Assembly: GCA_036322835.1 (NCBI GenBank)
Contig: AP027304.1
Coordinates: forward strand, 3,720,001-3,784,000
Length of the DNA: 64,000 nucleotides
DNA from: Tenuifilaceae bacterium CYCD
GTDB lineage: Bacteria > Bacteroidota > Bacteroidia > Bacteroidales > Tenuifilaceae
Direction: 5' to 3'
Position numbers and translations under genes: made by a program. Below, piece after piece: positions 44,480 through 53,014 of the stretch. The notes beneath the pieces were generated by a model. The model had not been told where the DNA came from, made no database searches, and saw only the letters and a program-made list of their open reading frames with translations. Every line of letters starts with the position of its first letter. The stretch's first letter is position 1.

Positions 44480-44845
44480 TTAGTGTGGAATTCTGTTTAC
44501 TCCAATAAAAACATTCATGCCATAAACATCCAAATTGGTAAAGGAGAAATCCCACATAAAATCGTGACTACAAAGTTTGGGGATTGGCTCAATCAATGGA
44601 CTTAATTGAATAACTGTTGGCTCTGGCTTTGAGTATGGAATATCGAAGTTTACTGCAATTACGCTTATGGCACCCTGCTTATGCGATTCTGTTATTTTGT
44701 TAATATCGGCTAGTAAACTTGTCAATGCCTTAGATATAAAATCATCGGGGCAATCCGTTTTGAATGAGAATGTGCGGTAATGAACTAAGTCGCCTGCACA
44801 GAAAAGTGTCCACAATGGATAGGGAGAGTCTTTATAATTGCTCAT
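44480..44845 (-). CDS. Small uncharacterised protein (about 121 residues)
   Basis: The first ATG is at 44845; a TTG at 44869 would add eight residues and overlap the upstream gene's stop by four bases. The protein has mixed alpha/beta character, with an amphipathic helix near DDFISKALTSLLADINKI and strand-like ISVIAVNFDIPY. It contains three cysteines and several tryptophans. No motif is recognised. It is probably co-transcribed with the 85-residue gene just upstream. Confidence 0.6.
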   Translation of the reverse strand: MSNYKDSPYPLWTLFCAGDLVHYRTFSFKTDCPDDFISKALTSLLADINKITESHKQGAISVIAVNFDIPYSKPEPTVIQLSPLIEPIPKLCSHDFMWDFSFTNLDVYGMNVFIGVNRIPH

Positions 44846-44865
44846 ATGATTGGTTTTAAATGTTT

Positions 44866-45123
44866 TCAATTTTCGAATAGTTTCATATTTAAAACGCTGT
44901 GTTCACGTACGAAATTTTTCTTGTTTACCAATTCAGCTCTCCGAGTAATTGATAATCGGCTTGGTTTTTTAACCTCCGCGTAGGTCAGATAGCAAAACTT
45001 TCCATGTTCTGATACCGCTGCAACAACTGAGCTTTCTGTTAGTCCATTTGTAAAACCTATATGGTAAACACCTTTGTAGTAAAAGGAGATACAGACGTTT
45101 TGTGTGGAATTTTTTTTTGTCAT
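44866..45123 (-). CDS. Small uncharacterised protein (85 residues)
   Basis: An ATG-started frame with strand-rich N-terminus (NVCISFYYKGVYHIGFTNG) and a basic middle (RLSITRRAELVNKKNF). No signal peptide and no recognised family. Its stop is 20 bases before the ATG of the next small gene. It is first of a short minus-strand run in the accessory patch. Confidence 0.6.
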   Translation of the reverse strand: MTKKNSTQNVCISFYYKGVYHIGFTNGLTESSVVAAVSEHGKFCYLTYAEVKKPSRLSITRRAELVNKKNFVREHSVLNMKLFEN

Positions 45124-45247
45124 AAGAATTAGTTTTAAGTAATGAGTGGGCGTTTTAAACCCATATCATATATTCCTTTATTTCTTCAAAATATAAGCTG
45201 TTGTAAGAAAAATTATTAACAATCTGATTTTATAAACTTATGTACAA

Positions 45248-46012
45248 CTATAGCATATCAATAATTTTGAGTATCTCCTTGGATTGCTCTAGCGAATGCC
45301 TTATTGAGTGGTTGAGTAATCCTTTTCGATCACAGTAATGCTCAACAATCTGCTCCCTATTCTTAATGTTAGTATTATAGTATATCAAGTTCCAATTCCA
45401 CAAATCCTTGAACACACAAATTAGCATATCATCAAAAGTGATGTAAGTATTAGAGGACAGAACCGTCCAATCAATTTGTTCCTTAAAAGTCATCAGAAAT
45501 TCGGTAAATTCGCAATCCGTCAAACCAATTATCTCGGGGTGCAGTATTTGCGAAAACTTTGTCCAGTTTATACGATGCTTATACCACATCAAAAAATCGA
45601 CACTCCACGGAAAAAAGAAATTTGAACTAAGAACATCCCAATTAATGCAGGCAGGAAAAGAGTTTACAATATACTGGTTTATAGAGTGACCTCCCGAAAT
45701 TATAGCCCAATTGAGGCTGTTCTTATTATTGTGTAGTATACGAACAGCGGAATGTTCATCTATTTCCCATGAACTAAATCCTGAAATACGCTCCGAAACT
45801 GAACTCCAATTCCACCTCTTCGCAAAGGTGTTAATCAACTCCTCACCCCACGGTAACGAGTTATTTTCAGAGAGAATTTCCCAATTAAGATTGTGCTCGA
45901 ACCGTTTAAGGAGATTTATATCCCAATCAATTTCAACCGATCGAGAGAACGCTTGCCAAAAAAGGGAATCGAAGGATGATTCTTTGCGCTCAACACTAAC
46001 ACCTGTTTTCAT
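45248..46012 (-). CDS. Tryptophan-repeat protein of unknown function
   Basis: A 254-residue acidic, aromatic-rich protein built on repeats of about 23-33 residues. Eight [N/D]W motifs occur at residues 29-30, 43-44, 68-69, 101-102, 124-125, 149-150, 181-182 and 206-207, often continuing as INW-xx-LSxN and PWSxxFL. The pattern suggests a helical repeat scaffold for protein or ligand binding. It has no signal peptide. I do not recognise the family. It is the last gene of the accessory patch, with 124 and 92 bases of AT-rich spacer on each side. Confidence 0.75.
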   Translation of the reverse strand: MKTGVSVERKESSFDSLFWQAFSRSVEIDWDINLLKRFEHNLNWEILSENNSLPWGEELINTFAKRWNWSSVSERISGFSSWEIDEHSAVRILHNNKNSLNWAIISGGHSINQYIVNSFPACINWDVLSSNFFFPWSVDFLMWYKHRINWTKFSQILHPEIIGLTDCEFTEFLMTFKEQIDWTVLSSNTYITFDDMLICVFKDLWNWNLIYYNTNIKNREQIVEHYCDRKGLLNHSIRHSLEQSKEILKIIDML

Positions 46013-46104
46013 AGTTTATGCTTTGGTAATAGCACAAACATATATCAACATGCAGCCAAAATATGACCACGAACAAAAAATTTAAATGTATTCGGAAAAT
46101 AATT

Positions 46105-46866
46105 CTAGCACTCTATAGTTAACCCATCGTAAGCAATGCAAACATTCTCTGGTAACTGAGCGCACACATCCTTATGCAAACCCATTTGATGGCTAATATG
46201 TGTAATAAATGCACGACGTGGACCAAGTTCCGAAATAAGTTTTAATGCCTCGGGCAATGAAAAGTGCGATAAATGTTTCTGCATTCTAAGGGCATTCACA
46301 ACTAAATACTTCGATCCAACAATCTTTTCTTTCTCCTCCTCGGAAATAAAGTTAGCATCGGTGATGTAAGTTAAATCGCCAATGCGAAAACCGTAAATAG
46401 GCATTTTGTAATGGTAAGCCCTGATGGGAATTACTTTGATCCCCATAATTTCTAAAGGCTGACCATCAATCTCGTGCAAGCAAATCTCAGGAATACCGGG
46501 GTATTTATGTTCGGCAAATACATAGGAATATTCGGTACGAATTGCATCCAAAACTCTTGGTTCGCCCCAAATATCCATTGGATGCTTGTTTATCCAGTTG
46601 AATGCCCGAACATCATCCAATCCCGAGATATGATCACGATGCTCGTGGGTTACAAGAATTGCATTCAGGTTCTTAACCTTCGCCCTAAGCATTTGTAGGC
46701 GGAAATCGGGACCTGCATCTATAGCTATGGTTATCCCTTGATGCTCGATAAGCGCAGCAGTTCTTAAACGTTTATCGCGGTCATCGGTTGATTGACAAAC
46801 AGGGCATGCGCATGCAATTACTGGCACACCCTGTGAAGTTCCGGTTCCTAGAAAAGTTAATTTCAC
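46105..46866 (-). CDS. MBL-fold metallohydrolase (PhnP-like)
   Basis: A 253-residue metallo-beta-lactamase-fold phosphodiesterase. Zinc-binding residues are in VTHEHRDHISGLDD (HxHxDH) and the later ITDANF and THISHQMG segments. Near the N-terminus FLGTGTSQGVPV and CACPVC with two close Cys pairs are typical of the PhnP/RNase Z-like group. It starts at a GTG whose last bases overlap the TGA of the transporter gene upstream, so translation is coupled. The substrate is probably a cyclic phosphodiester or similar. Confidence 0.92.
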   Translation of the reverse strand: MKLTFLGTGTSQGVPVIACACPVCQSTDDRDKRLRTAALIEHQGITIAIDAGPDFRLQMLRAKVKNLNAILVTHEHRDHISGLDDVRAFNWINKHPMDIWGEPRVLDAIRTEYSYVFAEHKYPGIPEICLHEIDGQPLEIMGIKVIPIRAYHYKMPIYGFRIGDLTYITDANFISEEEKEKIVGSKYLVVNALRMQKHLSHFSLPEALKLISELGPRRAFITHISHQMGLHKDVCAQLPENVCIAYDGLTIEC

Positions 46867-47777
46867 CCTATTATCTTACTTTTAAGCGATAAATAAATCA
46901 AATACAACAAAACAACCACTGCCATTACTGCCGATGGTATTGCGGCCTCCTTCCCAAAAATTGAAATGGCCGTGAAAACAGAAAATCCAGAACTTTTTAT
47001 GGCCACCAACATCGATTGGGTGATGACAACTTCACGGGGAATACCAATTTTTTCTGCCAATTTTGTATATACAAAGCCTAGTACAAAAGTAGCAGAAAGT
47101 AAAACCAATGTTACTTTAACAAGCAATAATGGATCAGAAAAAAACACATCGCTATTAAGCCCTACGGCAACAAATATTAGTACAGCAAAACCCCAATCTA
47201 CAACCTTTCCCCGTATAGGTTCAACATACTTAAACAGTGGTTTCCAGAGTAGGAACCGCGAAACAACTAATGGGATAATGATTAGTTGAGCCATCATCAC
47301 AAACAACTCCCACGAGCTAATTCCACCCGATGAGGCAAAGAGTTTTACAAACAATGGTGCAATAAATATTGAAGCTAAGAATGCCCCTACAACCCCTATT
47401 ATCGCATAAATTACATCACCCTTCAAAATGTAGGAAAAAGGAATTATAGCAACACCTGGAGGAGCCGCGGCTATAACTACGAATCCATAAAATAGTTCAG
47501 GGGTTGGCATAAGCCACCATGCCAAAGGGAGTAAAACTATAGCAAATAAACCGTAGTTTAAAAGAATGCCCATCAGCAATGGCTTGTAAACAGCACTAAA
47601 ATTACCCAAATGGCTCATCCGCATGCCAGTCATCGAAAATGTCATGGTAATTGCCAATGCTGGAAACGTAAAGCCTTTAAACAACGAAGCCTTTTCGCCA
47701 ACAATAACACCCGCGAGAACTGCAAAAACGAGAATAGAATTTCTATTTAGAAGAATTTGCTTTATAATTCTGATCAT
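46863..47777 (-). CDS. BASS/SBF-family transporter
   Basis: A 304-residue membrane protein with about nine or ten helices, related to the bile acid:sodium symporter family. The pattern LAITMTFSMTGMRMSH and APPGVAIIPFSYIL (the proline-glycine crossing region) is like SBF proteins. It is likely a sodium-coupled carrier for an organic anion; the substrate is not deducible. It overlaps the MBL hydrolase gene by four bases (GTGA) and diverges from the methyltransferase gene 62 bases away. Confidence 0.82.
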   Translation of the reverse strand: MIRIIKQILLNRNSILVFAVLAGVIVGEKASLFKGFTFPALAITMTFSMTGMRMSHLGNFSAVYKPLLMGILLNYGLFAIVLLPLAWWLMPTPELFYGFVVIAAAPPGVAIIPFSYILKGDVIYAIIGVVGAFLASIFIAPLFVKLFASSGGISSWELFVMMAQLIIIPLVVSRFLLWKPLFKYVEPIRGKVVDWGFAVLIFVAVGLNSDVFFSDPLLLVKVTLVLLSATFVLGFVYTKLAEKIGIPREVVITQSMLVAIKSSGFSVFTAISIFGKEAAIPSAVMAVVVLLYLIYLSLKSKIIG

Positions 47778-47839
47778 TCCAATTACCTTAGTGCAAAATT
47801 TTAGTAAATATAGTTAGATTGATTGAATAAGCGTAAACC

Positions 47840-48547
47840 ATGAACGGAAATCTATACTTAATTCCAACAACAATAGGCACTTTGGAAACCGATTGCGTTA
47901 TTCCTTCCAGAGTGCTAGAAATTACAAAGAGTTTAAAATTCTTTGTGGTAGAGGAACTGAGAACATCGCGAAGATACTTGTCGAAAATAGGCGTAAACAC
48001 CCCAATTGATAGTATTGAGTTTTATGAATTAAATGAGCACACAGCACCTGTTGAGGTCGACAAAATGCTCAGCCCAATGCTAAATGGCAATGATATGGGA
48101 TTAATATCTGAGGCAGGGGTTCCTGCGGTTGCCGATCCCGGTTCATTGCTTGTTGCGGCAGCTCATCGAAAAGGAATTAAAGTTATTCCCCTTGTTGGAC
48201 CTAATTCAATTCTGCTAACCCTAATGGCCAGTGGCTTGAATGGACAAAATTTTGCATTTGTGGGCTACCTACCAATAAAACCCGAAGAACGCAAGAAACG
48301 CATTAAACACCTCGAGCAACGCTCAAGAACAGAGAATCAAACCCAACTATTCATTGAGGCGCCATATAGAAACACCTCAATGTTTAAGGATTTGCTCCTA
48401 ACGTGTTCCGATGAAACACTACTTACAATTGGCTGTGAACTTACTACTCCCGAAGAACTGATTCTGACAAAAAAAATAAAGGATTGGAAGAAATCTCCAA
48501 TCCCCGATATTAATAAGAAAAATACTGTATTCGCCTTTCTTTGCTGA
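47840..48547 (+). CDS. RsmI-like SAM-dependent methyltransferase (short form)
   Basis: A 235-residue tetrapyrrole methylase-fold protein close to RsmI, which 2'-O-methylates C1402 of 16S rRNA. Matching segments are NLYLIPTTIGTLE, the EELRTSRRYLSKIGV helix, ISEAGVPAVADPGSLLV and VIPLVGPNSILLTLMASGL. It lacks the C-terminal domain of standard RsmI (about 280 residues) and reads EE where RsmI usually has ED. It is probably the Bacteroidota paralogue, so the target may differ. It converges with the FKBP genes. Confidence 0.88.
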   Translation: MNGNLYLIPTTIGTLETDCVIPSRVLEITKSLKFFVVEELRTSRRYLSKIGVNTPIDSIEFYELNEHTAPVEVDKMLSPMLNGNDMGLISEAGVPAVADPGSLLVAAAHRKGIKVIPLVGPNSILLTLMASGLNGQNFAFVGYLPIKPEERKKRIKHLEQRSRTENQTQLFIEAPYRNTSMFKDLLLTCSDETLLTIGCELTTPEELILTKKIKDWKKSPIPDINKKNTVFAFLC

Positions 48548-48553
48548 AAGATT

Positions 48554-49462
48554 CTATTTAGAACTCTTTATACTATCAAGTCTTACCGTATATAGTAAAG
48601 GCTGATAAGGATCAACAGTATCGTTTCCGTTCTTACCATAGCACAATGGCGATGGTGCCACAAATTTGAATGTACCGCCCTTAGACGTTAAGGTAAATCC
48701 TAAACGTAGAGCATCCGTTATATCCTCGCTAGTTAAATCTATTTCGGCATTTGGGGTACTAGACTCTTCCACGGAAGAACCGTCGGGGAAGGTGCATTTA
48801 TACCAACCATAAACAGTTGACGTTTCCGAAGGATGTAGCGATGATGTATCGACTACACTTTGATAGTATAACCCGCTAGAATGTAGAGTATATCCCGATA
48901 AATCAATCTGGGACAATTTCTGAGCTTCGGTTTGAATTCCTTTTCCATTCAGGTAAACCACCTCAATGTCGTAAGCTAGCGAAGACCATGCTTCCAGTGG
49001 GCCAACTATTTGATCCTTAAAGCCCAAATAGGAAGGAAAGATTATAGTTGATTTTTGATTCAGACGAGTTAAGAGTAATCCTCTCTTAAGCCCTTCTATC
49101 AAATTTGTTTCTCCGGCAATTACTCTCAACGGTTCGAAAGTGCGAACGTTAACATCAAGATTGGCACTAACGGCAACCGATTCTATATTTGTATCGAAAA
49201 CCAAAGGCGTTGATTCAGGAGTATAACCCGTGTACCAAAATTCTACCGTATCGCCATTATTCACCTCGTATCCATACGATGGCTGAATTGCAATATGGTA
49301 CACTCCGTTTGATTTAGTATACTCCCACCCCTTTTTGGAAATATAACTCTCGATGTTCTCCTCCTCGTCATATCGCATATCATCCTCCAACGAATTGTCG
49401 CAACCTGAAAACAATAAAACAATCAGAATAAAAGAAAAATAAATCGAACTTAAACGTATCAT
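48554..49462 (-). CDS. FKBP-like lipoprotein, degenerate
   Basis: A 302-residue lipoprotein (lipobox LLFSGC, Cys21) with two FKBP-like modules, about residues 60-175 and 195-300. The second ends VDPYQPLLYTVRLDSI, a typical closing strand, but the aromatic active-site residues of FKBPs are mostly missing. It is therefore more likely a chaperone or structural lipoprotein than an active prolyl isomerase. It overlaps the upstream FKBP gene as ATGA and is the last of three in tandem after nrnA. Confidence 0.82.
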   Translation of the reverse strand: MIRLSSIYFSFILIVLLFSGCDNSLEDDMRYDEEENIESYISKKGWEYTKSNGVYHIAIQPSYGYEVNNGDTVEFWYTGYTPESTPLVFDTNIESVAVSANLDVNVRTFEPLRVIAGETNLIEGLKRGLLLTRLNQKSTIIFPSYLGFKDQIVGPLEAWSSLAYDIEVVYLNGKGIQTEAQKLSQIDLSGYTLHSSGLYYQSVVDTSSLHPSETSTVYGWYKCTFPDGSSVEESSTPNAEIDLTSEDITDALRLGFTLTSKGGTFKFVAPSPLCYGKNGNDTVDPYQPLLYTVRLDSIKSSK

Positions 49463-50346
49463 TCCTTAACCCCTTTTTTAACTTCAACAACTTCCAACTC
49501 AAAAACAACCGATGTGAATGCAGGAATTATTCCACTCGAATTGCCCTGCTCCCCAAATGCAAGGTGCGATGGTACAATCAGCATGCTTTTTTCACCCTCA
49601 TGCATCTTACCCACAGCCTCCTCAATTCCAGGAATAACCTGCCATTTTTGTCCGTAAACAAATTGGAATGGCTCATTCCGTTTATGGGTAGAATCGAATA
49701 TTTTACCGTTAAAGAATCGGCCTTCGTAATGTATTGTAACAGTATCGCCAACCTCAACTGGCGTTCTCGCAGTTTGAATTTGAGGCACCACATACAATCC
49801 TGATTCAGTTGGTTGAATCGATAACTTTTGCCCCTCAAGATATTGCTTAATAATCACCTTTTCGTAATCGCCAAAATCATCAATCCAAGAGGTAAAGGCT
49901 TCCATCTCGCGCTTAAAATTCTCTGCAGATTTAACATCAAGCATCCGAACATCAACCCTCATATAATCATCAGGGTTGAAAAATTTTGGAAGCTCTGTTT
50001 CCAGGGTTTGCGCAAAAAATGGCTGTGCTTTAATGTAAAATGCCGCGCTATCGCCCTGCGACAACATCAAAAAACACTCATCTATAGAACCCTCATACTT
50101 AGGTTCCGATAATTGAAATTGTCGAAATCCCTGAAAAAACACAGAGTCCTTTACTGTTTTATAGGTGATATTTATGGTAACATAGTCGGTAGGTATAGCT
50201 GGTGCGGCACCATCTCCTAAACTAATCAGCATGTAATGAATTCCAGTTTTGGTAACTGAAAAACCATCGAACAACTTAGAGCGATTGGAACAAGCCAAAA
50301 GTGCCAAAAGCAACGTTGTTACTACTAAACGCGATGTTAATCTCAT
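49459..50346 (-). CDS. FKBP-type peptidyl-prolyl isomerase lipoprotein
   Basis: A 295-residue lipoprotein (lipobox LLALLAC, Cys19) with two FKBP modules. The first (residues 40-140) is divergent. The second (about 185-290) is canonical: VEVGDTVTIHYEGRFFNGKIFD, QVIPGIEEAVGKMHEGEKSM and PSHLAFGEQG. It would fold exported proteins at the membrane. It may be related to the gliding/secretion lipoprotein GldI, but sequence alone does not settle that. Confidence 0.9.
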   Translation of the reverse strand: MRLTSRLVVTTLLLALLACSNRSKLFDGFSVTKTGIHYMLISLGDGAAPAIPTDYVTINITYKTVKDSVFFQGFRQFQLSEPKYEGSIDECFLMLSQGDSAAFYIKAQPFFAQTLETELPKFFNPDDYMRVDVRMLDVKSAENFKREMEAFTSWIDDFGDYEKVIIKQYLEGQKLSIQPTESGLYVVPQIQTARTPVEVGDTVTIHYEGRFFNGKIFDSTHKRNEPFQFVYGQKWQVIPGIEEAVGKMHEGEKSMLIVPSHLAFGEQGNSSGIIPAFTSVVFELEVVEVKKGVKE

Positions 50347-50390
50347 TTAACTATTTTTTTACAGGCGTAAAGTTAACCAAAGTATTCAAT

Positions 50391-50918
50391 TTAAGGATTC
50401 ACATTCAATAATTCTATGTCATATATTATTATTGATCGAGCAGGAATTCTTTTAGCATCGCCAATTAAGCCGTGCGCTAAATATGGCGGCATAATAAATT
50501 TGGCCTTTTGGCCTTGCCGCATCATCAGTATGCCCTCCTCTAAACCAGACTCAACACCGCCATGCCCCACAACAAAAGTTCCCAGCGAATCGGGTTTCGA
50601 AGCATAGCAGAGGGTTCCATCCAGCAAGGTTACTTTAAAACTATACTCAACCAAATTTCCCTGCTTCACCGATTCTCCAGTAGGGTTTCCCCACACAAGG
50701 TAAAAAAGCCCAGTAGGGCTCTCTTTCATCCCATCCAGTTTATTGCGCTTAATGTAACCCTCGATCAAATCCCGATCCTCCTGCACTAAGACCCTATTAA
50801 TTCGTTCCAACGCCTCTTTAGCTTGGGCATTATTCGGTGTTACATTGGAGTGTTCCTTCTTAGACTGACAGGAACACAAACAAACTACAATAACAATTAT
50901 AATTGATGCAAATCTCAT
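50391..50918 (-). CDS. Small FKBP-type peptidyl-prolyl isomerase lipoprotein
   Basis: A 175-residue lipoprotein (lipobox VCLCSC, Cys17) with one FKBP domain from about residue 80: VESGLEEGILMMRQGQKAKF, PPYLAHGLIGD and IPARSIIIYDIEL. The layout of a short helical linker followed by one FKBP domain is like GldI-type proteins. It follows nrnA by seven bases, so the nrnA-FKBP-FKBP-FKBP run is one operon. Confidence 0.9.
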   Translation of the reverse strand: MRFASIIIVIVVCLCSCQSKKEHSNVTPNNAQAKEALERINRVLVQEDRDLIEGYIKRNKLDGMKESPTGLFYLVWGNPTGESVKQGNLVEYSFKVTLLDGTLCYASKPDSLGTFVVGHGGVESGLEEGILMMRQGQKAKFIMPPYLAHGLIGDAKRIPARSIIIYDIELLNVNP

Positions 50919-50925
50919 TTTAAAT

Positions 50926-51957
50926 TTATTTTGATAAGTTCAACTCCATTGAATGCAACTTAAGAAGTTCCTCAAACTGCAGAATTGCCTCATTCATAGG
51001 CATAAAGGCCTTTCCTCCGGCTGCATTCGTATGACCTCCTCCATTGTAGTATTTTTTCGAAAACTCGTTAACAGGAAATGCTCCCCTTGAACGTAGCGAA
51101 ACCTTGATGAAACCATCATTCTCCATAAACAGGACTGAAAAAACAATGCCCTTAACTGAAAGTGGATAGTTAACAAAACCCTCGGTATCGCCATTCTGAT
51201 GTGAAAACCGATTAAGTTCCTCCCTGCTCAACCAAATGTAGGCAGCACGATGCTCCGGAAAAACTTTCATTTTCTCGGCTAAACAGTAACCCAAGAGTTT
51301 CATCCTGTTCGACGAGAAATTGTTATAAACAAGCCCTTGAACTGTATCAACCTTAACGCCCTTATTCACTAACTCCCCGGCAATTTCAAAAGTGCGCTTA
51401 CGCGAACAGGCATAGCTGAACGAACCGGTATCGGTCATTATACCAACATATAAACATTCCGCAGCATCCTTGTTTATAGGTTCATTGCCATATAATTTTT
51501 CAACCACTTCATAAACCAACTCTGCAGTAGAACTTACCTCGGTGAATGAAAAGGAATAATCAAAAAAACTCTCGGGGTCGGGATGGTGATCTATCAAAAC
51601 CTTTTTTGCAGTAGATTCAGCAAGTAGTTTCTCCATAGTTTCGGTTCTTCGGAAACCATTGAAATCGAGGCAAAAAATTAAATCAGCACTAGAAATAATA
51701 TCAGCCACCATCTCCTTTTGCTGAGAATACCGAATAACAGCACTCTGACCGGGTAACCACGAAAGAAAATCTGGAAATCCATTAGGCGTAACTGCTATGG
51801 AATCGATTCCGACAGCCTTAAGTGCATGGTAAAACCCCAACACCGAGCCAATGGCATCGCCATCGGGGTTATGGTGAGTAGTTATAACTATTCGTTTCGA
51901 ATTACTGATTAATTCCTTTACTTTTTCAAGTAACTGTATATCAAAATCTAAATTCAT
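50926..51957 (-). CDS. nrnA: DHH-family phosphoesterase (NrnA-like)
   Basis: A 343-residue bifunctional oligoribonuclease/pAp phosphatase type enzyme. DHH motifs are visible: ITTHHNPDGDAIGS, DFNGF, DHHPDPESFF, and GIMTDTGSF. The DHHA1 domain ends with GGGHTNAAGG. It degrades very short RNA and pAp in the cytoplasm. It leads the operon with three FKBP lipoproteins, and its -7 box is shared head to head with ndk. Confidence 0.92.
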   Translation of the reverse strand: MNLDFDIQLLEKVKELISNSKRIVITTHHNPDGDAIGSVLGFYHALKAVGIDSIAVTPNGFPDFLSWLPGQSAVIRYSQQKEMVADIISSADLIFCLDFNGFRRTETMEKLLAESTAKKVLIDHHPDPESFFDYSFSFTEVSSTAELVYEVVEKLYGNEPINKDAAECLYVGIMTDTGSFSYACSRKRTFEIAGELVNKGVKVDTVQGLVYNNFSSNRMKLLGYCLAEKMKVFPEHRAAYIWLSREELNRFSHQNGDTEGFVNYPLSVKGIVFSVLFMENDGFIKVSLRSRGAFPVNEFSKKYYNGGGHTNAAGGKAFMPMNEAILQFEELLKLHSMELNLSK

Positions 51958-51982
51958 TGATATTATTTAAATTTAATTGATA

Positions 51983-51997
51983 CAAAGATAGCCTTTG
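51983..51997. promoter_or_regulatory. Back-to-back -7 elements for nrnA and ndk
   Basis: CAAAGATAGCCTTTG: the minus strand reads TATCTTTG (51983-51990), exact for nrnA. The plus strand reads TAGCCTTTG (51989-51997), one base longer than TAnnTTTG, for ndk. The arms CAAAG/CTTTG make it a small palindrome. No TTG was found at normal spacing for nrnA. Confidence 0.5.
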
Positions 51998-52038
51998 CCA
52001 TGATGAATAAATTGTCTAATTTAGAAAAAATTTGGACT

Positions 52039-52458
52039 ATGAATACACGATTCACATTCTGCATGATTAAGCCCGATTCTTTCAAAAAGGATTGTGTAAG
52101 CGATATTTTGTTAGAACTTCTTAAAGCAGGGTTTAAAGTACGAGGAATTAAAATCACGATGCTAACTAAAGGTAAGGCTGAACAGTTTTACGACATCCAT
52201 CATGGGAAAGAGTTTTTTGATAGGCTAACAACCTTTATAAGTTCAGGTCCTGTAATGGCAATGGTGATGGAAAGAGCCAATGCCGTTGAAACGCTCCGCG
52301 AGGTGATAGGAAAAACCGATCCTGCTCAAGCAGCCGATGGAACCATCCGGAAACTTTATGGAACTAACACAACGTTCAATGCAATTCATGCATCGGACAG
52401 CTACGAGAATGCCGAACGGGAATGGAGTTTCTTCTTCTCGAAAAGAGAAATCTACTAA
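52039..52458 (+). CDS. ndk: Nucleoside diphosphate kinase
   Basis: A 139-residue hexamer-forming kinase that balances NTP pools. TFCMIKPDSFKKD, MVMERANAVETLREVIGKTD and the catalytic His in FNAIHASDS are all in place. The ATG at 52039 gives the standard N-terminus; a longer frame from 52000 would start at or before the predicted transcription start and has no homology. It is divergent from nrnA and monocistronic. Confidence 0.96.
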   Translation: MNTRFTFCMIKPDSFKKDCVSDILLELLKAGFKVRGIKITMLTKGKAEQFYDIHHGKEFFDRLTTFISSGPVMAMVMERANAVETLREVIGKTDPAQAADGTIRKLYGTNTTFNAIHASDSYENAEREWSFFFSKREIY

Positions 52459-52499
52459 AAAACAATTTTATTTAGGCATGATTTATGATTAAAGCAACG

Positions 52500-52507
52500 T
52501 AAATTTG
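52500..52507 (+). promoter_or_regulatory. Candidate -7 element of the 159-residue secreted protein
   Basis: TAAATTTG lies 25 bases before the ATG at 52533. No clear TTG is at the usual spacing. Confidence 0.4.
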
Positions 52508-52532
52508 TGTACTCAATAAAATATCAACTACC

Positions 52533-53012
52533 ATGAAAAAGATAACTTTAGCAATTTTAACCTTTGTGCTTCTGGCATTCTCTGCCAGTGCCCAAAACAC
52601 AAACGTTTACAAAGGAACCGTTAACTACGACGGGAAAGATTACTACTACGAAACCACCTGTGCTGGCATAAAGCCAATGGCAACAACCACCATCGAAACT
52701 TATGGTCTAGTTATTTACAAGGTTAAGAAAAACTCAAAGAAACCTTTCATTAAGACCCATTGCACCGCTTTAGAGGTACGGCGGAATGACAGTTCTGTCA
52801 AGGAAAATTTAGATAAGATTAAATTCTCGACATTGGTAAACGATAGACTATCGCCAGAGATTGAGGGAACGAGAAAGAAAGTAACTCTCGATTTTCAACT
52901 AGACAACTTTATGCTAATACCACAGTATAACCCAGAAGCACGAAGAGGTTGCGCAAATTTTGACGACGCAATAAAGAATGTTGTTTACTTTATTCTGAAA
53001 GAACTAGATTAA
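52533..53012 (+). CDS. Secreted protein of unknown function (159 residues)
   Basis: A signal peptide (MKKITLAILTFVLLAFSASA, cleaved before QNTN) is followed by a small domain with three cysteines and strand-rich character. I do not recognise the family. It is probably periplasmic or on the surface. Its stop is two bases from that of the convergent DUF721 gene, with no terminator space between them. Confidence 0.8.
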   Translation: MKKITLAILTFVLLAFSASAQNTNVYKGTVNYDGKDYYYETTCAGIKPMATTTIETYGLVIYKVKKNSKKPFIKTHCTALEVRRNDSSVKENLDKIKFSTLVNDRLSPEIEGTRKKVTLDFQLDNFMLIPQYNPEARRGCANFDDAIKNVVYFILKELD

Positions 53013-53014
53013 TA

